Assembly: GCA_022385755.1 (NCBI GenBank)
Contig: MU278371.1
Location: forward strand, 271,123 to 335,122
Reading direction: 5' to 3'
DNA from: Trametopsis cervina
Taxonomy: Eukaryota; Basidiomycota; Agaricomycetes; Polyporales; Irpicaceae
DNA: 64,000 nt
In this document: in pieces, positions 1 to 9,162 of the stretch
How positions within the stretch are numbered: position 1 is the first letter of the stretch
Layout of the letters: the number at the start of each line of letters is the position of its first letter
Translations under genes and position numbers: made by a program
The notes under the pieces: generated by a model
Database searches by the model: none
What the model saw: the letters and a program-made list of their open reading frames with translations, nothing else
What the model was told of the DNA's origin: nothing

Positions 1-1407
1 TACAATGTGAGGAGCATAGGTTTAGCACACGGGCGGGGGATGACTGAGGGTGGAGAATACGCACAGGTACACAAGCATGTCAGAATGATCATAGTCAACT
101 GCCATCCGTATGGCAACCTCGGCCGTACGACTTGTTCTCCAGTGCTCCTCGACGACGATGCCAAGACCGGAGCATCCTGGATGTCGTATTCTGCTTTCTC
201 GTCAACAGGGGACTTGTCGGACGAGTGCGAAGAGGACATGACTGGACTAAGAGGCTGCGGCGGGGAAAGCAACCACTGAGGAGGGTCGTTAGGCGGCCAA
301 GGGTGCCATCTTATCAGATAGCATGGCGAGACTTTAGGGGAAAACCTATGTCAAATTGTGCCCACGCTGGTGGGAATTTTCATGCGCGGGAGGGAATAAC
401 GGAAGACCGGCGTGGACCCCAATGACTAAACGTGGTCATAATTCCACAAAAATAGCGGAAGAGGTGGTCCCTGATGTGTTCGCGCCGTCGCAGAACAACA
501 TTCGGTGTGAATATTTTCTGCGTCGTGTGATCGCTTCTGACTGTCTTGGAGATGATACGCGTGTTAGATCAGGCAGGTTCTGACGTTGGGGATTGGCTAT
601 GCCCCATATCTTATCAGATATATAGTAAAATAGTACTCACGCTTCACCACAACCTGAGCACAGCCTCGCCCGGCATAGATGAATTGGAGCCAACGGCAGT
701 GACGACGGTGAGGGCTGCGGCGAGGAAGCGCTGTGAAGTTAGGATGATGCACCCGGGAACTTGCCCCAGTCGAAAGAAGGTTGTGCTTGGCACCTATGAT
801 ACATTCCTGCCGAAACAAGCCGGACGTCGTGCCTTTCGCTAGGCATCACATAGTTGGACGACTGCCGAACATGCATAGTGAAATGTGTATGTCGCCGCGG
901 CGATAACGGAGAATGCAACTCACCTGAATGTTGCGAAATGGCCTTTGTGGCAGTAGTGCGGGTTCTGCCAGCCTGGGCGCATCTGAGGCAATGCGTCGAG
1001 GAGAATTGTGTATCATGAGCGGTATTTAGTTCTGTCAGGGTAAAATGATGCGCTGGCAGAACGTCTGTGCGCGTGGGATTGTATGTTGTCAAACGAGACT
1101 TCAACCGAAATGATTACCTGAGATACATTCGCAGATCCTCACTCGCAGTTATGCGTATTGTGAAGGTCATTCAATCCGGGAAGAGATGTAAGTGCGAGAC
1201 TGCGATGATAATTGGGACGTTGTAGCTTTGCCGCCCAGACGGTTCGATTTCGATCGTCCGAGCGATCTGGTAGCGGAGTGATCCATTTCGTTCTTGACCG
1301 CTACCCGTATTGGCTTTCCGTGTGGCTGACCTGAACATGATGGTGCGGAATGGCTATGGCTGGAATGTTGCTCACTCTCTCTTATATATCCCCCCTTGCA
1401 TTCGACC
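1..1407. other. 5' flank without a convincing gene
   Basis: Only short overlapping open frames with no family signature are visible on either strand. Two copies of an 11-bp palindromic double GATA core (cttatcagata) lie at about 310-320 and 609-619. A TATA-like run (ttatatat) at about 1382-1389 sits roughly 20 bp before the first gene's ATG and is probably part of its promoter. Confidence 0.5.
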
Positions 1408-2831
1408 ATGACACGCAACAACACTAGGAAACCCTGTAGCCCAAAAATGGAGTGGAAATTCCCAGTACACAGCGCCCTCGGTGATGACAAGTGGACAGAT
1501 GACTCGCTGGGACGAATGCTTCGTAGCGTGTACTCAGCGAATCCGGTCCTACTCAATCAGCCAGACGAAGATGGGGCAAGACCGATAGCCGTAGCCGCCA
1601 TACAGGAGAATCTGGCCGCTGTCAAAGTCATGCTTGAGGTGGCTGGTCCACAACTCGAGCGAGGAGAAGACGTCTTGGGCCTGCAGTGCACCGACAACAA
1701 CCACGAGACTGCAATGTCGCATAATCTGATGAGGCTTCGCCAGACCCCGCGATTCGTGATCCACGAGATGCTCGACAGCGCGAGCAAGGTTCTCCGGGAA
1801 GGCTATATTAAGAACAAGCTGCCGGAGTGCACTTGCGGGAGATGCGCAGCAGGATGGCTCTCTCCCAGAATGAGATTCAGGCTGCGAGGTAAGTACGATA
1901 ATCTGATCAATCTCGAGACATGAGATAACCACGTATCACAGAAATTGCACACGACTCGTACATCTCGATGAATAATCGCCTGGACGACTTCATAGACGGT
2001 CAACCTTTGGATGAAGAAGCAGCGTCAGAAGACCCATTTCTAGCGTTCATACCTGCGCATATCGTTGCCCAAGGCGTTCACAAACCTTTCTACCAAGGAT
2101 ACAAGGCCGCGTTTCATGTTGTCCGCACGATGCTCGGCATCTCGGAAGCCATTCCGACAGCTGGGACGTTACGCATCGAGCTTGCCGAAGGAGCACGCGA
2201 AGGTCGGTACAACTACGGCGCCGTCGAGCACTTCATCGAGCGAGGAGGAAGCATCAGGTTTGCTCTGGATTATGTGATTCACCAGGCCCTATGGAAGAGC
2301 CCGACGCCACTCGGTGACGGCTCGTTCGACCGGAAGTGGGATGCCCCACTGCCATTCCCTGACCCAAGGCCTTCATCCCGCACGAAGGCTGAGAGGATTT
2401 TGGCTTCGCCTCTTGTCAAGAGCCCTCGATTGGGATCCCCGTTGTTAGCTGCCGCTCAGAGTGAAAGCTCTCCGAACCTCAGTCGTCCTGTACCCATCCC
2501 ACAGCAAGCAAGCAAATCGCCGGTCCCTACGGGCAGAAGGCGTTCAAACTCGTTCAAGGACATTTTGTTCGGACGGAAAGATCGCGCAAGCTGGTTGGTC
2601 CAAATTCAAGAAGACGATTGTTTGGACCACTGTCGCCAATGGAATCTGAAGGACGAATGGGACGAGAGTGGTGAGGTGGTTTGTCCGCTCGATACGCAGT
2701 TCCGCGGAGTGAGGTACCTCATGGGGTTACATACGGCACCCAGGTGGGAGACGGATGATGGGGATCTGAGGGGTGTATTAGCTGTACAGAAGTCGGAATA
2801 TGAGCTGAAGCGTACCACTGCGAGGTTTTAG
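1408..2831 (+). CDS. Ankyrin-like hypothetical protein, 456 aa
   Basis: I do not recognise a named gene. Two exons (1408-1888 and 1942-2831) join in frame across a 53-nt GT-AG intron to give 456 aa. The N-terminal half has an ankyrin-like helical stretch (DEDGARPIAVAAIQENLAA at about residues 50-70), followed by a Cys-rich motif CTCGRCAAGW near residue 145. I have seen this kind of motif in ankyrin-type proteins of agaric fungi, so the family assignment is inference. The middle is rich in alpha helix, and the C-terminal third is Ser/Pro-rich and probably disordered before a short ordered tail. An upstream in-frame TTG exists, but the first ATG is at 1408, just after a TATA-like box. Function unknown. 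Confidence 0.7.
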
Positions 2832-3170
2832 TGTAGGACTACTTTCCATCTTGCCAAATGTGACACGGACCGTAGTGTAGTATCTGGGACTTATCTTGTG
2901 CACGGGGTTTATGTCGTACTGTATATGGTGTAAATCAGACCGGAAATGTTGAACACAGCCAAGTCACCACACCTCGGGCTGTCAAACTTGGCCTTCCATG
3001 TATCTTTCGCGAGTAGTTCGACTACATATGTCTAAATGGTCCCATAAGAGGGTACTATCAGGAAGGTTTGGCCCTTCAAAACTGGGTAACGTACGTCAGT
3101 CTTGTGTATGAGTGTGAGAAACACGATTTGAAGACGTACTGTGGAACAGGTCGGTTGGGGCTATTCCGAA

Positions 3171-3475
3171 CTGAACATCTCCTGCAGAGCTACAATTTCG
3201 TGGTTGGGTTTTAAGATTGATTCTCCATCATGCACGAGTTCGGGTCGTTCGACTATCAGGCTCTGAATAGTCTCTAAGGGCCGGCCTTTGCTGTGATTGC
3301 ACACCAGAGGAAACGCAATATCAGGGAGGGAAAGCGTTCAACAGGCACAGAGAAATGGAGCCTATTTGGATCTGGATATGTTCTCAAAAGCTGTATTTTC
3401 AGACTTCATCCGAAGGATATACTTTGGCATTGATTGCCCACCATGCACGATTCACGAATCGACAGTCGAACGTCT
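3171..3475 (+). repeat. Diverged repeat unit, copy 1
   Basis: This copy has the two landmarks of the family. Block A starts at 3242 (gggtcgttcgactatc, then gaatagtctc and tgtgattgcacacca). Block B is at about 3381 (tctcaaaagctgtattttca, then ttgattgcccacca). A further B-like half lies just upstream at 3171-3235. Comparable A and B blocks recur at 3667/3828, 3915/4077 and 5208/5393. Copies differ by substitutions and small indels. Confidence 0.7.
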
Positions 3476-3480
3476 CGTTC

Positions 3481-3540
3481 GCTGATGGGCAATCAATGTG
3501 AAGGCTTCAGTCCGAAAAGGCTCGGAATATACGTCTTTGC
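3481..3540 (-). repeat. Inverted fragment of the repeat family
   Basis: Read on the minus strand, this segment ends block-A style: tattccgagccttttcggac followed by cttcacattgattgcccatcag. That resembles the end of block A at 3721-3757 in opposite orientation, so the array contains inverted as well as direct copies. A similar inverted core (ctgatgggctatcattgtgaag) occurs at about 3583-3604. Confidence 0.55.
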
Positions 3541-3582
3541 GGACGGGACCGAAGTCGAGAGCACCTGGTAAGGCGTAGAGAA

Positions 3583-3905
3583 ACTGATGGGCTATCATTG
3601 TGAAGATTCTAGCTGTATTTGGGTCCTGAAAGACTCTGGAGAATGCGTTCCTCGGAAGGACTGTACGGGCCGTTCGACTATCCAAGTCCGAATAGTCTCG
3701 GAGAATGGCACATTCAGAGCATATTCGGAGGGTTGGCCTTCATGGTGATTGTACATCAGGCTCATGGATGAGGGGAGCAGACCGCACGGAGCAGATATCG
3801 AGGTTGGGAGTATTCGGACACGAATGTCTTCTGAAAAGCTGTATTTTCGGAGCTTACTCGTAGGATAGGCCCTTGCGTTGATTCCCCATCATACATAAAT
3901 CACAG
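3583..3905 (+). repeat. Diverged repeat unit, copy 2
   Basis: It opens with an inverted core motif and a leader (tgaaagactctggagaa) that also occurs before copy 4 at about 5168. Block A begins at 3667 (gggccgttcgactatcc) and runs to the tgattgtacatca core. Block B is at about 3828 (tctgaaaagctgtattttcg), ending in ttgattccccatca. The A-to-B distance is about 161 bp. Confidence 0.7.
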
Positions 3906-4160
3906 GAGTTTCACGGGTCGTTCGAATATCTGGCCCCGAATAGCCTAGGAAAATGGCACAATTCCGAGTATGCTCGGAGGTTGACTTTCACTGTGATTGC
4001 ACATCAGTGCAGTGGACGAAATAAGCGATCTAAGGAAATAAAACCTACGCGATTGAGGTTATTTAGAGCAGAATACCTTCTAGAAAAGCTACGTTTTCAG
4101 TTTTTATTCGTAGGAGGCGCCCTCATAGCGGTTGTCCATTGTTTTTACGCGCAGATGACT
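3906..4160 (+). repeat. Diverged repeat unit, copy 3
   Basis: Block A starts at 3915 (gggtcgttcgaatatctgg) with gaatagcct and tgtgattgcacatca. Block B is at about 4077 (ctagaaaagctacgttttca), followed by attcgtaggagg and a degenerate gttgtccattg core. The A-to-B spacing is about 162 bp, nearly identical to copy 2, which it follows directly at an offset of about 248 bp. Confidence 0.7.
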
Positions 4161-4245
4161 CGGCAAGTATGAGTCTTGAACTCGTTCTATACCAGGTCTG
4201 GATATCGTAACAAAAGTTAACGAGTCTGAACTCCTGTTGAGAGAG

Positions 4246-4319
4246 AAGCTTCACAATGATTGCCCATCAATTTGGTGCAGGTCCACGTGCACGGTTGATG
4301 GGCAATCATTGTGAAGCTT
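4246..4319. repeat. Perfect 25-bp inverted repeat (hairpin)
   Basis: The left arm at 4246-4270 and right arm at 4295-4319 are exact reverse complements over 25 bp, separated by 24 nt. The spacer itself has a short inner stem (gtgca at 4275-4279 against tgcac at 4288-4292), so a transcript could fold into an extended hairpin. Each arm contains the core attgcccatca shared by the surrounding repeat family. Unlike the other copies, the two arms show no divergence from each other. Confidence 0.9.
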
Positions 4320-5129
4320 TCAAGACGGTAATACTGTCCGGCAGATGCTCTCGCTTCGCTCGCAGCTTTCTCTTGTCTGTGAGCGAATCGCACCTAATGT
4401 AACATCAGACTGCGAGAATGCAGGCTCGGGGTGTCGAAAGAGCAGTAAGTCAGACGTAGGAACAAATTGCTACACCTACGTCCGGTGTACATTGGGCATG
4501 ATACGCGGTACGAGTCTGTGGTTGAGGATCCTCACTCAAGCGAGAGTGCTTGGAACTATAACTGTTCATTGTTTCCTTCAGGTGAGGGAAGGGAAGCGCT
4601 GAGAATATAGCCTTTCCATGCACATTCCGTATCAGTATCTCACGAGTGGAAATGGTATATGCACCTATGTGTTCATCTGGACCTGGACGCCGCAGCGGTG
4701 AAGACCCTAACGGGGACTGCGTCGATGTTAGACTTGGCCGTAGATATGGATAGTAGACACGAGGTCCTGCTGAACCAGTGGAAGTCTGTGAGGTGTGGTT
4801 GTGGTCCAAGGCTATGCGCATATATGCACTGGAACATGGGGACTAGAGCTAAGACACAGAGGGAATCCGACAGTGCAATGCATTAGTCTGCAAAGTGACC
4901 GCTTCGAAAATTACTGACTTACAGTAAGGGCAGGCTGTATCACACCCAGATGAAATTGATCTGGAAGCGATAGGGAGGTTTGTCCTGTTATTGTGGTCCT
5001 AAAGTATTCGGGATGTCTTGACCGCTGATGTACAGGCAACTTGAAGTGTCGACGTCCGGAAAGACTCAGAATCGACCATGATTTGGAGGAAACAGCATGA
5101 GGGGGATTGAAAAGACATACAGGGCTAAT

Positions 5130-5470
5130 ACACTATCATTATGGGGCCCCAATGGCATTCAGATCTTGAATGACTCTGGAGAACATGTTTCTTGGAGGTA
5201 TTGCACGGGTCGTTCGACTATCCGGATCTAGATCGTGTCGGAAAACACTCCAGTCCAGAGCATTATCGGAGGCTGGCCTTTACGATGATGACACATCGGT
5301 TTCACGCATGGGAGTACGTGGTCGACAGGAGGGAAAACATACGGCACGGATGCAGATGTTCAATTATTGTGACTATCCGGAGCTGATTACCCTCTGAAAA
5401 GCTGCGCTTCCAGACTTTATTCGTAGGTTGCGTATTCACCGTGACTGTCCATCGTTCTTGCGCGCGAAAG
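5130..5470 (+). repeat. Diverged repeat unit, copy 4
   Basis: This is an isolated copy about 1.3 kb from copy 3. The leader tgaatgactctggagaa at about 5168 matches copy 2. Block A begins at 5208 (gggtcgttcgactatccgg) and block B at about 5393 (tctgaaaagctgcgcttcca), ending in gtgactgtccatc. The A-to-B distance of about 185 bp is longer than in copies 2 and 3, so it carries insertions. Confidence 0.65.
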
Positions 5471-5912
5471 AGAGACAAGAGATCCGTGCTCGGTACTGGT
5501 GTGAGTCCTCTCTCAACGCGACACGCCACAAAGCTCGCGCCAATTTGAGGGTATCCCGGTGATCTCCGGGCATGTAGCTCTTTGGTGATGCCGTAGATCT
5601 CTCTTGCAGACACCCTCTCGTTGTCAGCAATACTTGCCTAGCTAGATCAACTCACAAGGAAGGCTATTCTGAGTCTTGGAATATTTTTCCCAGCACGAGA
5701 TCAACATGCAATTGGAAAGATATGTTTACATAGCAAGCAGTCGAAGGAATAGGCATAATGGGGTTTATATGTGCTATCACTGGCAGGGTCATGGTCTGAA
5801 CTGACCTCCAACAAAAGCATGTTATACTCACTCACCGGTTTGCTCTCCGAAATCGAATGTCAATGTAACTGGGTGATGTTGGAGATGCGTATCCAGTTTC
5901 TCAACAACCTTC

Positions 5913-6548
5913 TCAATCAATTTGCTCAACAGAAACGATAGGCCCTTGTGGAGTGCTCGAGTGCTCTTCTACCGGCGTTGGAGGAATAACAACACCGACT
6001 TCTCTCAGTTCCCTTTCCTGTTCACCCAGCTGTCCGAGTTCCTCCTCCCCCAGCTGCTCAAGTAAACCCTCCATCCGATCATAGTCCATCCTTAGGTCCG
6101 ATAGCTGTATCCATAGTTCTTGGTTCTGAGCCCTTACCTCCCGTTCTTCCGCGGCACGTCGCCGGAGGTCATCACCATTGGTCTTGAAGTCCTTTGCCAT
6201 CAACACAGCATTCAACCCTCTCAACTGTGCGATCTCGCTCTCCAGTAATGCAACCCTTCCCTCGTACATCTTTTTCACCATGGCAATCCCATCCCGCGCT
6301 TGGCCTTCTGCGATTGTCGTACGCTCGATGAGCTCCTCGTTCTCCTTCGATACTTGGCTGGCATGCGTTGACGCCTTGCTGTACAAGTCCCGGAACAGAT
6401 CCCTGTCCCGTTCCGCGTCAGCCTTCCGCTTCTGAAGCTGCTCATTCGTGGCACGGAGTTGGTCCAATGTACCCTCCCAGTCCGGCTTCACTACCACTGT
6501 CTCTGTCTCTGCAACCTGTGCATGGTCGTTCTGCATTATATCGGACAT
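5913..6548 (-). CDS. Coiled-coil protein, 211 aa
   Basis: This is an intronless frame beginning with a true ATG at 6548. Residues about 25-175 are strongly charged and heptad-like (LDQLRATNEQLQKRKADAER, then REVRAQNQELWIQLSDL), predicting a long coiled coil. The C-terminal 40 residues are acidic and proline-containing, probably disordered. There is no catalytic motif, signal peptide or membrane segment. It is divergently transcribed from ASF1, with starts 348 bp apart, so the two may share a promoter region. I cannot assign a function; a structural or adaptor role is only a guess from composition. Confidence 0.7.
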   Translation of the reverse strand: MSDIMQNDHAQVAETETVVVKPDWEGTLDQLRATNEQLQKRKADAERDRDLFRDLYSKASTHASQVSKENEELIERTTIAEGQARDGIAMVKKMYEGRVALLESEIAQLRGLNAVLMAKDFKTNGDDLRRRAAEEREVRAQNQELWIQLSDLRMDYDRMEGLLEQLGEEELGQLGEQERELREVGVVIPPTPVEEHSSTPQGPIVSVEQID

Positions 6549-6769
6549 AGCATGCCTTGATTACGATGTGACGCTAAGCTTCGATTGTGAACATATCTGA
6601 GCAGGTGACGTGGCAGTGTTTAGATTTAAGAATACATACACAGGAAGTAATGAAGCAGGAGAATTCTGCAGCACAGGTTCTCAGAACGAAGTGGTGGTTT
6701 CACTTCTGATCTAGACGCGGGTCGATGAGGTCAATCCTCGGTTCCTGCCGAGCAGGTCACGCCCCCAAG

Positions 6770-6797
6770 ACGCGTGACAATAGGTGACACCACGCGT
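6770..6797. promoter_or_regulatory. Paired MCB-like ACGCGT elements upstream of ASF1
   Basis: Two exact ACGCGT hexamers lie at 6770-6775 and 6792-6797, about 100-125 bp before the ASF1 ATG. In yeasts ACGCGT is the MluI cell-cycle box bound by MBF to drive G1/S genes. Asf1 is an S-phase histone chaperone, so the placement makes sense, but binding here is inferred. Confidence 0.45.
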
Positions 6798-6896
6798 TCT
6801 AGCTGTCACTTATTAGAGTCTCCTCGTTTCTTCCGCGTCAAGTCACCACCACCGATCGCAAACGGTCTGCTAGTCCCTCCTCTTTCATCTTCGAAC

Positions 6897-7642
6897 ATGT
6901 CGATTGTCACGATAAGAGTAAGCCTTTACATACTCGTAGCGACCGCACATTCTTACTTGCGCAACAGAACGTTGAGTTCCTGAACAACCCAGCCAAGTTT
7001 CTTGACCCATACCACTTCCGGGTCACATTCGAGTGCATAGCACCATTACCTGAAGGTGAGCAAGCTTGCATGGCCAAACTTAGTCATATCTAAAGCATAG
7101 TTCCCTCCGAACGCAGACCTCGAGTGGCGTCTCATCTACGTCTCATCCCCCGGAAACGAGGAACTTGATCAGGAACTGGATGACTGTCTCGTAGGGCCAG
7201 TCCCGGTCGGCGTGAATTCCTTTGAATTCGAGGGCTCGGCACCTCTTCCTTCGAAGATACCAACAGAAGATGTTATGGGGGTGGCCGCTCTCATCCTGAC
7301 TGGGTCATACAAGGACCAGGAGTTCGTACGAGTGGGATACTATCAAAACACGGAGTATGACAACGAAGAGATGAAGGAGAGTCCCCCGAGTACCATCATG
7401 TTTGACAGGCTCGTGAGGGATATTAACAGCAAGCCCAGGGTGACAAGGTTTCAAATTAAATGGTGCGTGTCGCATACGAGCTACGATCATTCGACGCTGA
7501 ACTATGTCCGGACTATAGGGATGTGATGCCACAAAATCCTACTGGTGGTTCTGTCTCAGCTGGCGCAGCCACGTCTGCGGCCGTGCCATCGGCCAACGAC
7601 CTCGACGTGGAAGATGCTCCTATGAACGGAGTAGAGTCATGA
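6897..7642 (+). CDS. ASF1: Histone chaperone Asf1, 192 aa
   Basis: Asf1 binds the H3-H4 dimer and hands it to CAF-1 or HIRA during replication-coupled and independent nucleosome assembly. Four exons (6897-6917, 6968-7055, 7117-7462, 7519-7642) chain to 192 aa. The start MSIVTIR, the [20 protein letters not shown] stretch, [10 protein letters not shown] and the strand ending [12 protein letters not shown] are hallmark Asf1 core sequence. The core ends near residue 155, and an Ala/Ser-rich tail with acidic DLDVEDA follows, shorter than the long acidic tail of budding yeast. The first exon codes only seven residues, so an ORF-only search misses the true N terminus. Two ACGCGT boxes lie upstream. 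Identification is firm. Confidence 0.97.
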
Positions 7643-7937
7643 CAGTGCTGGAAGTTCGACGCTTTACGCGATGCGATAAAACTCGCTATTTATTCCCCTT
7701 ACGCTAACTGGAATTTTGGCTGATCCTTGCTCTCCGTGTATCTGGTTGTTGTGCATAGCTCTTATTTTTTATACAAGTGTAGCCGCTATGAAAGTCATGA
7801 TTGGAAGAAAAGAAAAGATAGCATTGCAAGACCGTGAGGTATTAAAAGCACACTCTGTACATAACGTTGTCCATGAAAGCAAGCTATGAAGGTAAGTAGA
7901 GGTTCGTGCTTGATTGGAGCACCGTCTTGGAATTGGT

Positions 7938-8849
7938 TTAATCCTTGCGTTTATCCGACACGGAACCTGTCGCCTTGTTGAACTCAGTGGCAAGGCGGTC
8001 ATACTCAAGGCCATTTTGAGCAGCCTGCTTCTTCAGAATCTCTGTAGTAGATGGTGTTCAATAAGTGGCCCGTGTTGTGTAACTATCAACACAAACCATA
8101 ATCACGTGCTTTCGCTTCACTGGCAGCGAGCTTCTTCTTCAGGTCTTCGATTTGCTTCGCTTGGTCACCAGCGGCAATCGTGGTACGGGAGGAACTGGCA
8201 GTCTGAATTGGGGGTGAGATTGGGGTTGGTGTGAAAACTGAGACACATACCTCCTGCTTAAGCTTGGCGTATTCCTCCTGGGTATGGATGAGATCGAGGA
8301 TGATGTAGAAAGTCCGTGTGAGGACAAGAGATAAAAAGAGGCAAAAACCAGTCAAGTATGTGTTTCTTTGCGCGCTATGGGCGGATGGTCAGCCGGGCGA
8401 TGTAAACAAAGTCGGCCACGTAACGCACTAGAATTTCCTCGCAGCAAAATTTGTGTCGGCCCTCACATCATGCATTCCTTGACCAGAATTGCGGGCCACG
8501 TCCGCCTCGGCGGTGACACGCCACATTCTCTGAAGGGCGTCCACAAAGAGAATACCGACGAATCTGTGCAATTAGTTGATGTCAGTCTTTGTTGAGAGAC
8601 ACTCAGTGACGTTCAGGACATACATGAATGTGATCTTCAGAGCATATGCAAGCTTCGCTACTGCAGTACTTTCGGAGAGGAAATGAAAGAGTTTCTTGCG
8701 AATTGCGTAAGGCAGAGGGGCAACGAGGACGCAGAACGTTGTCATTTCCGACGCAAGGAGCATGAACGTCAAAGTGTAGCTAGAGCCCTTCCGCATCAGT
8801 ATTTTGCCACAGAAAACGTTGGACATGATAGCACTTACTAGACAGTCAT
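7938..8849 (-). CDS. Bap31/Yet-family ER membrane protein, 211 aa
   Basis: Bap31-family proteins are polytopic ER proteins acting as sorting or quality-control receptors for membrane cargo. Six exons (8839-8849, 8624-8779, 8429-8563, 8251-8374, 8097-8202, 7938-8041) give 211 aa. The N terminus MTVYYTLTFMLLASEM opens the first membrane helix, and the family signature VLVAPLPYAIRKKLFHFLSE follows. A second helix (ITFIFVGILFVDALQRMWRV) and a third (TGFCLFLSLVLTRTFYIILD) lead into a cytosolic coiled coil. The last residues KRKD resemble, imperfectly, a di-basic ER-retrieval signal. The first exon is only 11 nt. It is divergent from the UBP6 gene with starts 314 bp apart. Confidence 0.93.
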
Positions 8850-9028
8850 TTTGTAAGACTATATTCACGGGAAATGGAGGGGAATAGAGGGAAGGATGAT
8901 GGTAGTTGAAAGGAGAGTTGAATTGTTTGGGGGCGCAGTGGACACGTCCGTCTGCGCCTCGACCGACGTCATCCCAGTGTGGCCGGTAAACGGCCGGCCT
9001 ACGGCAGTCAAGCGCTCATAGATCTTCG

Positions 9029-9048
9029 ACGCGTATACTCAGACGCGT
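9029..9048. promoter_or_regulatory. Two ACGCGT boxes in the BAP31/UBP6 shared promoter
   Basis: Exact ACGCGT hexamers occur at 9029-9034 and 9043-9048 in the 313-bp gap between the divergent BAP31 and UBP6 start codons. The same hexamer pair occurs before ASF1. They are candidate MBF-type cell-cycle boxes. A single hexamer is expected by chance about every 4 kb, so only the tight pairing is suggestive. Confidence 0.35.
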
Positions 9049-9162
9049 AAGTGGCCTGAAGTACGGAAGGATTACCTGCTTGCAGCTTGGTTCCAGACCA
9101 CCACTACCAACAACCCAAGATCATCTGCTTTCTCTTCCTTTGTAACAGGCGCAGAATTCCAC

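Larger units (their letters stand above)
2832..5912. other. Gene-poor repeat-bearing intergenic region
   Basis: No open frame here has recognisable protein content. The stretch from about 3170 to 5470 is made of diverged copies of one repeat family, some inverted, and contains a perfect long inverted repeat at 4246-4319, both listed separately. The 4330-5100 part holds no clear repeat copy or gene. It may be the decayed remnant of a mobile element, but no terminal repeats, target-site duplication or transposase fragment was seen. Confidence 0.6.

Noticed and set aside
546..842. 98-codon frame in the left flank
   Set aside because: It competes with antisense frames, shows no motif and has no promoter-like context.
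7914..8234. Plus-strand frame over the BAP31 gene
   Set aside because: It is a shadow of the verified BAP31 exons on the other strand.
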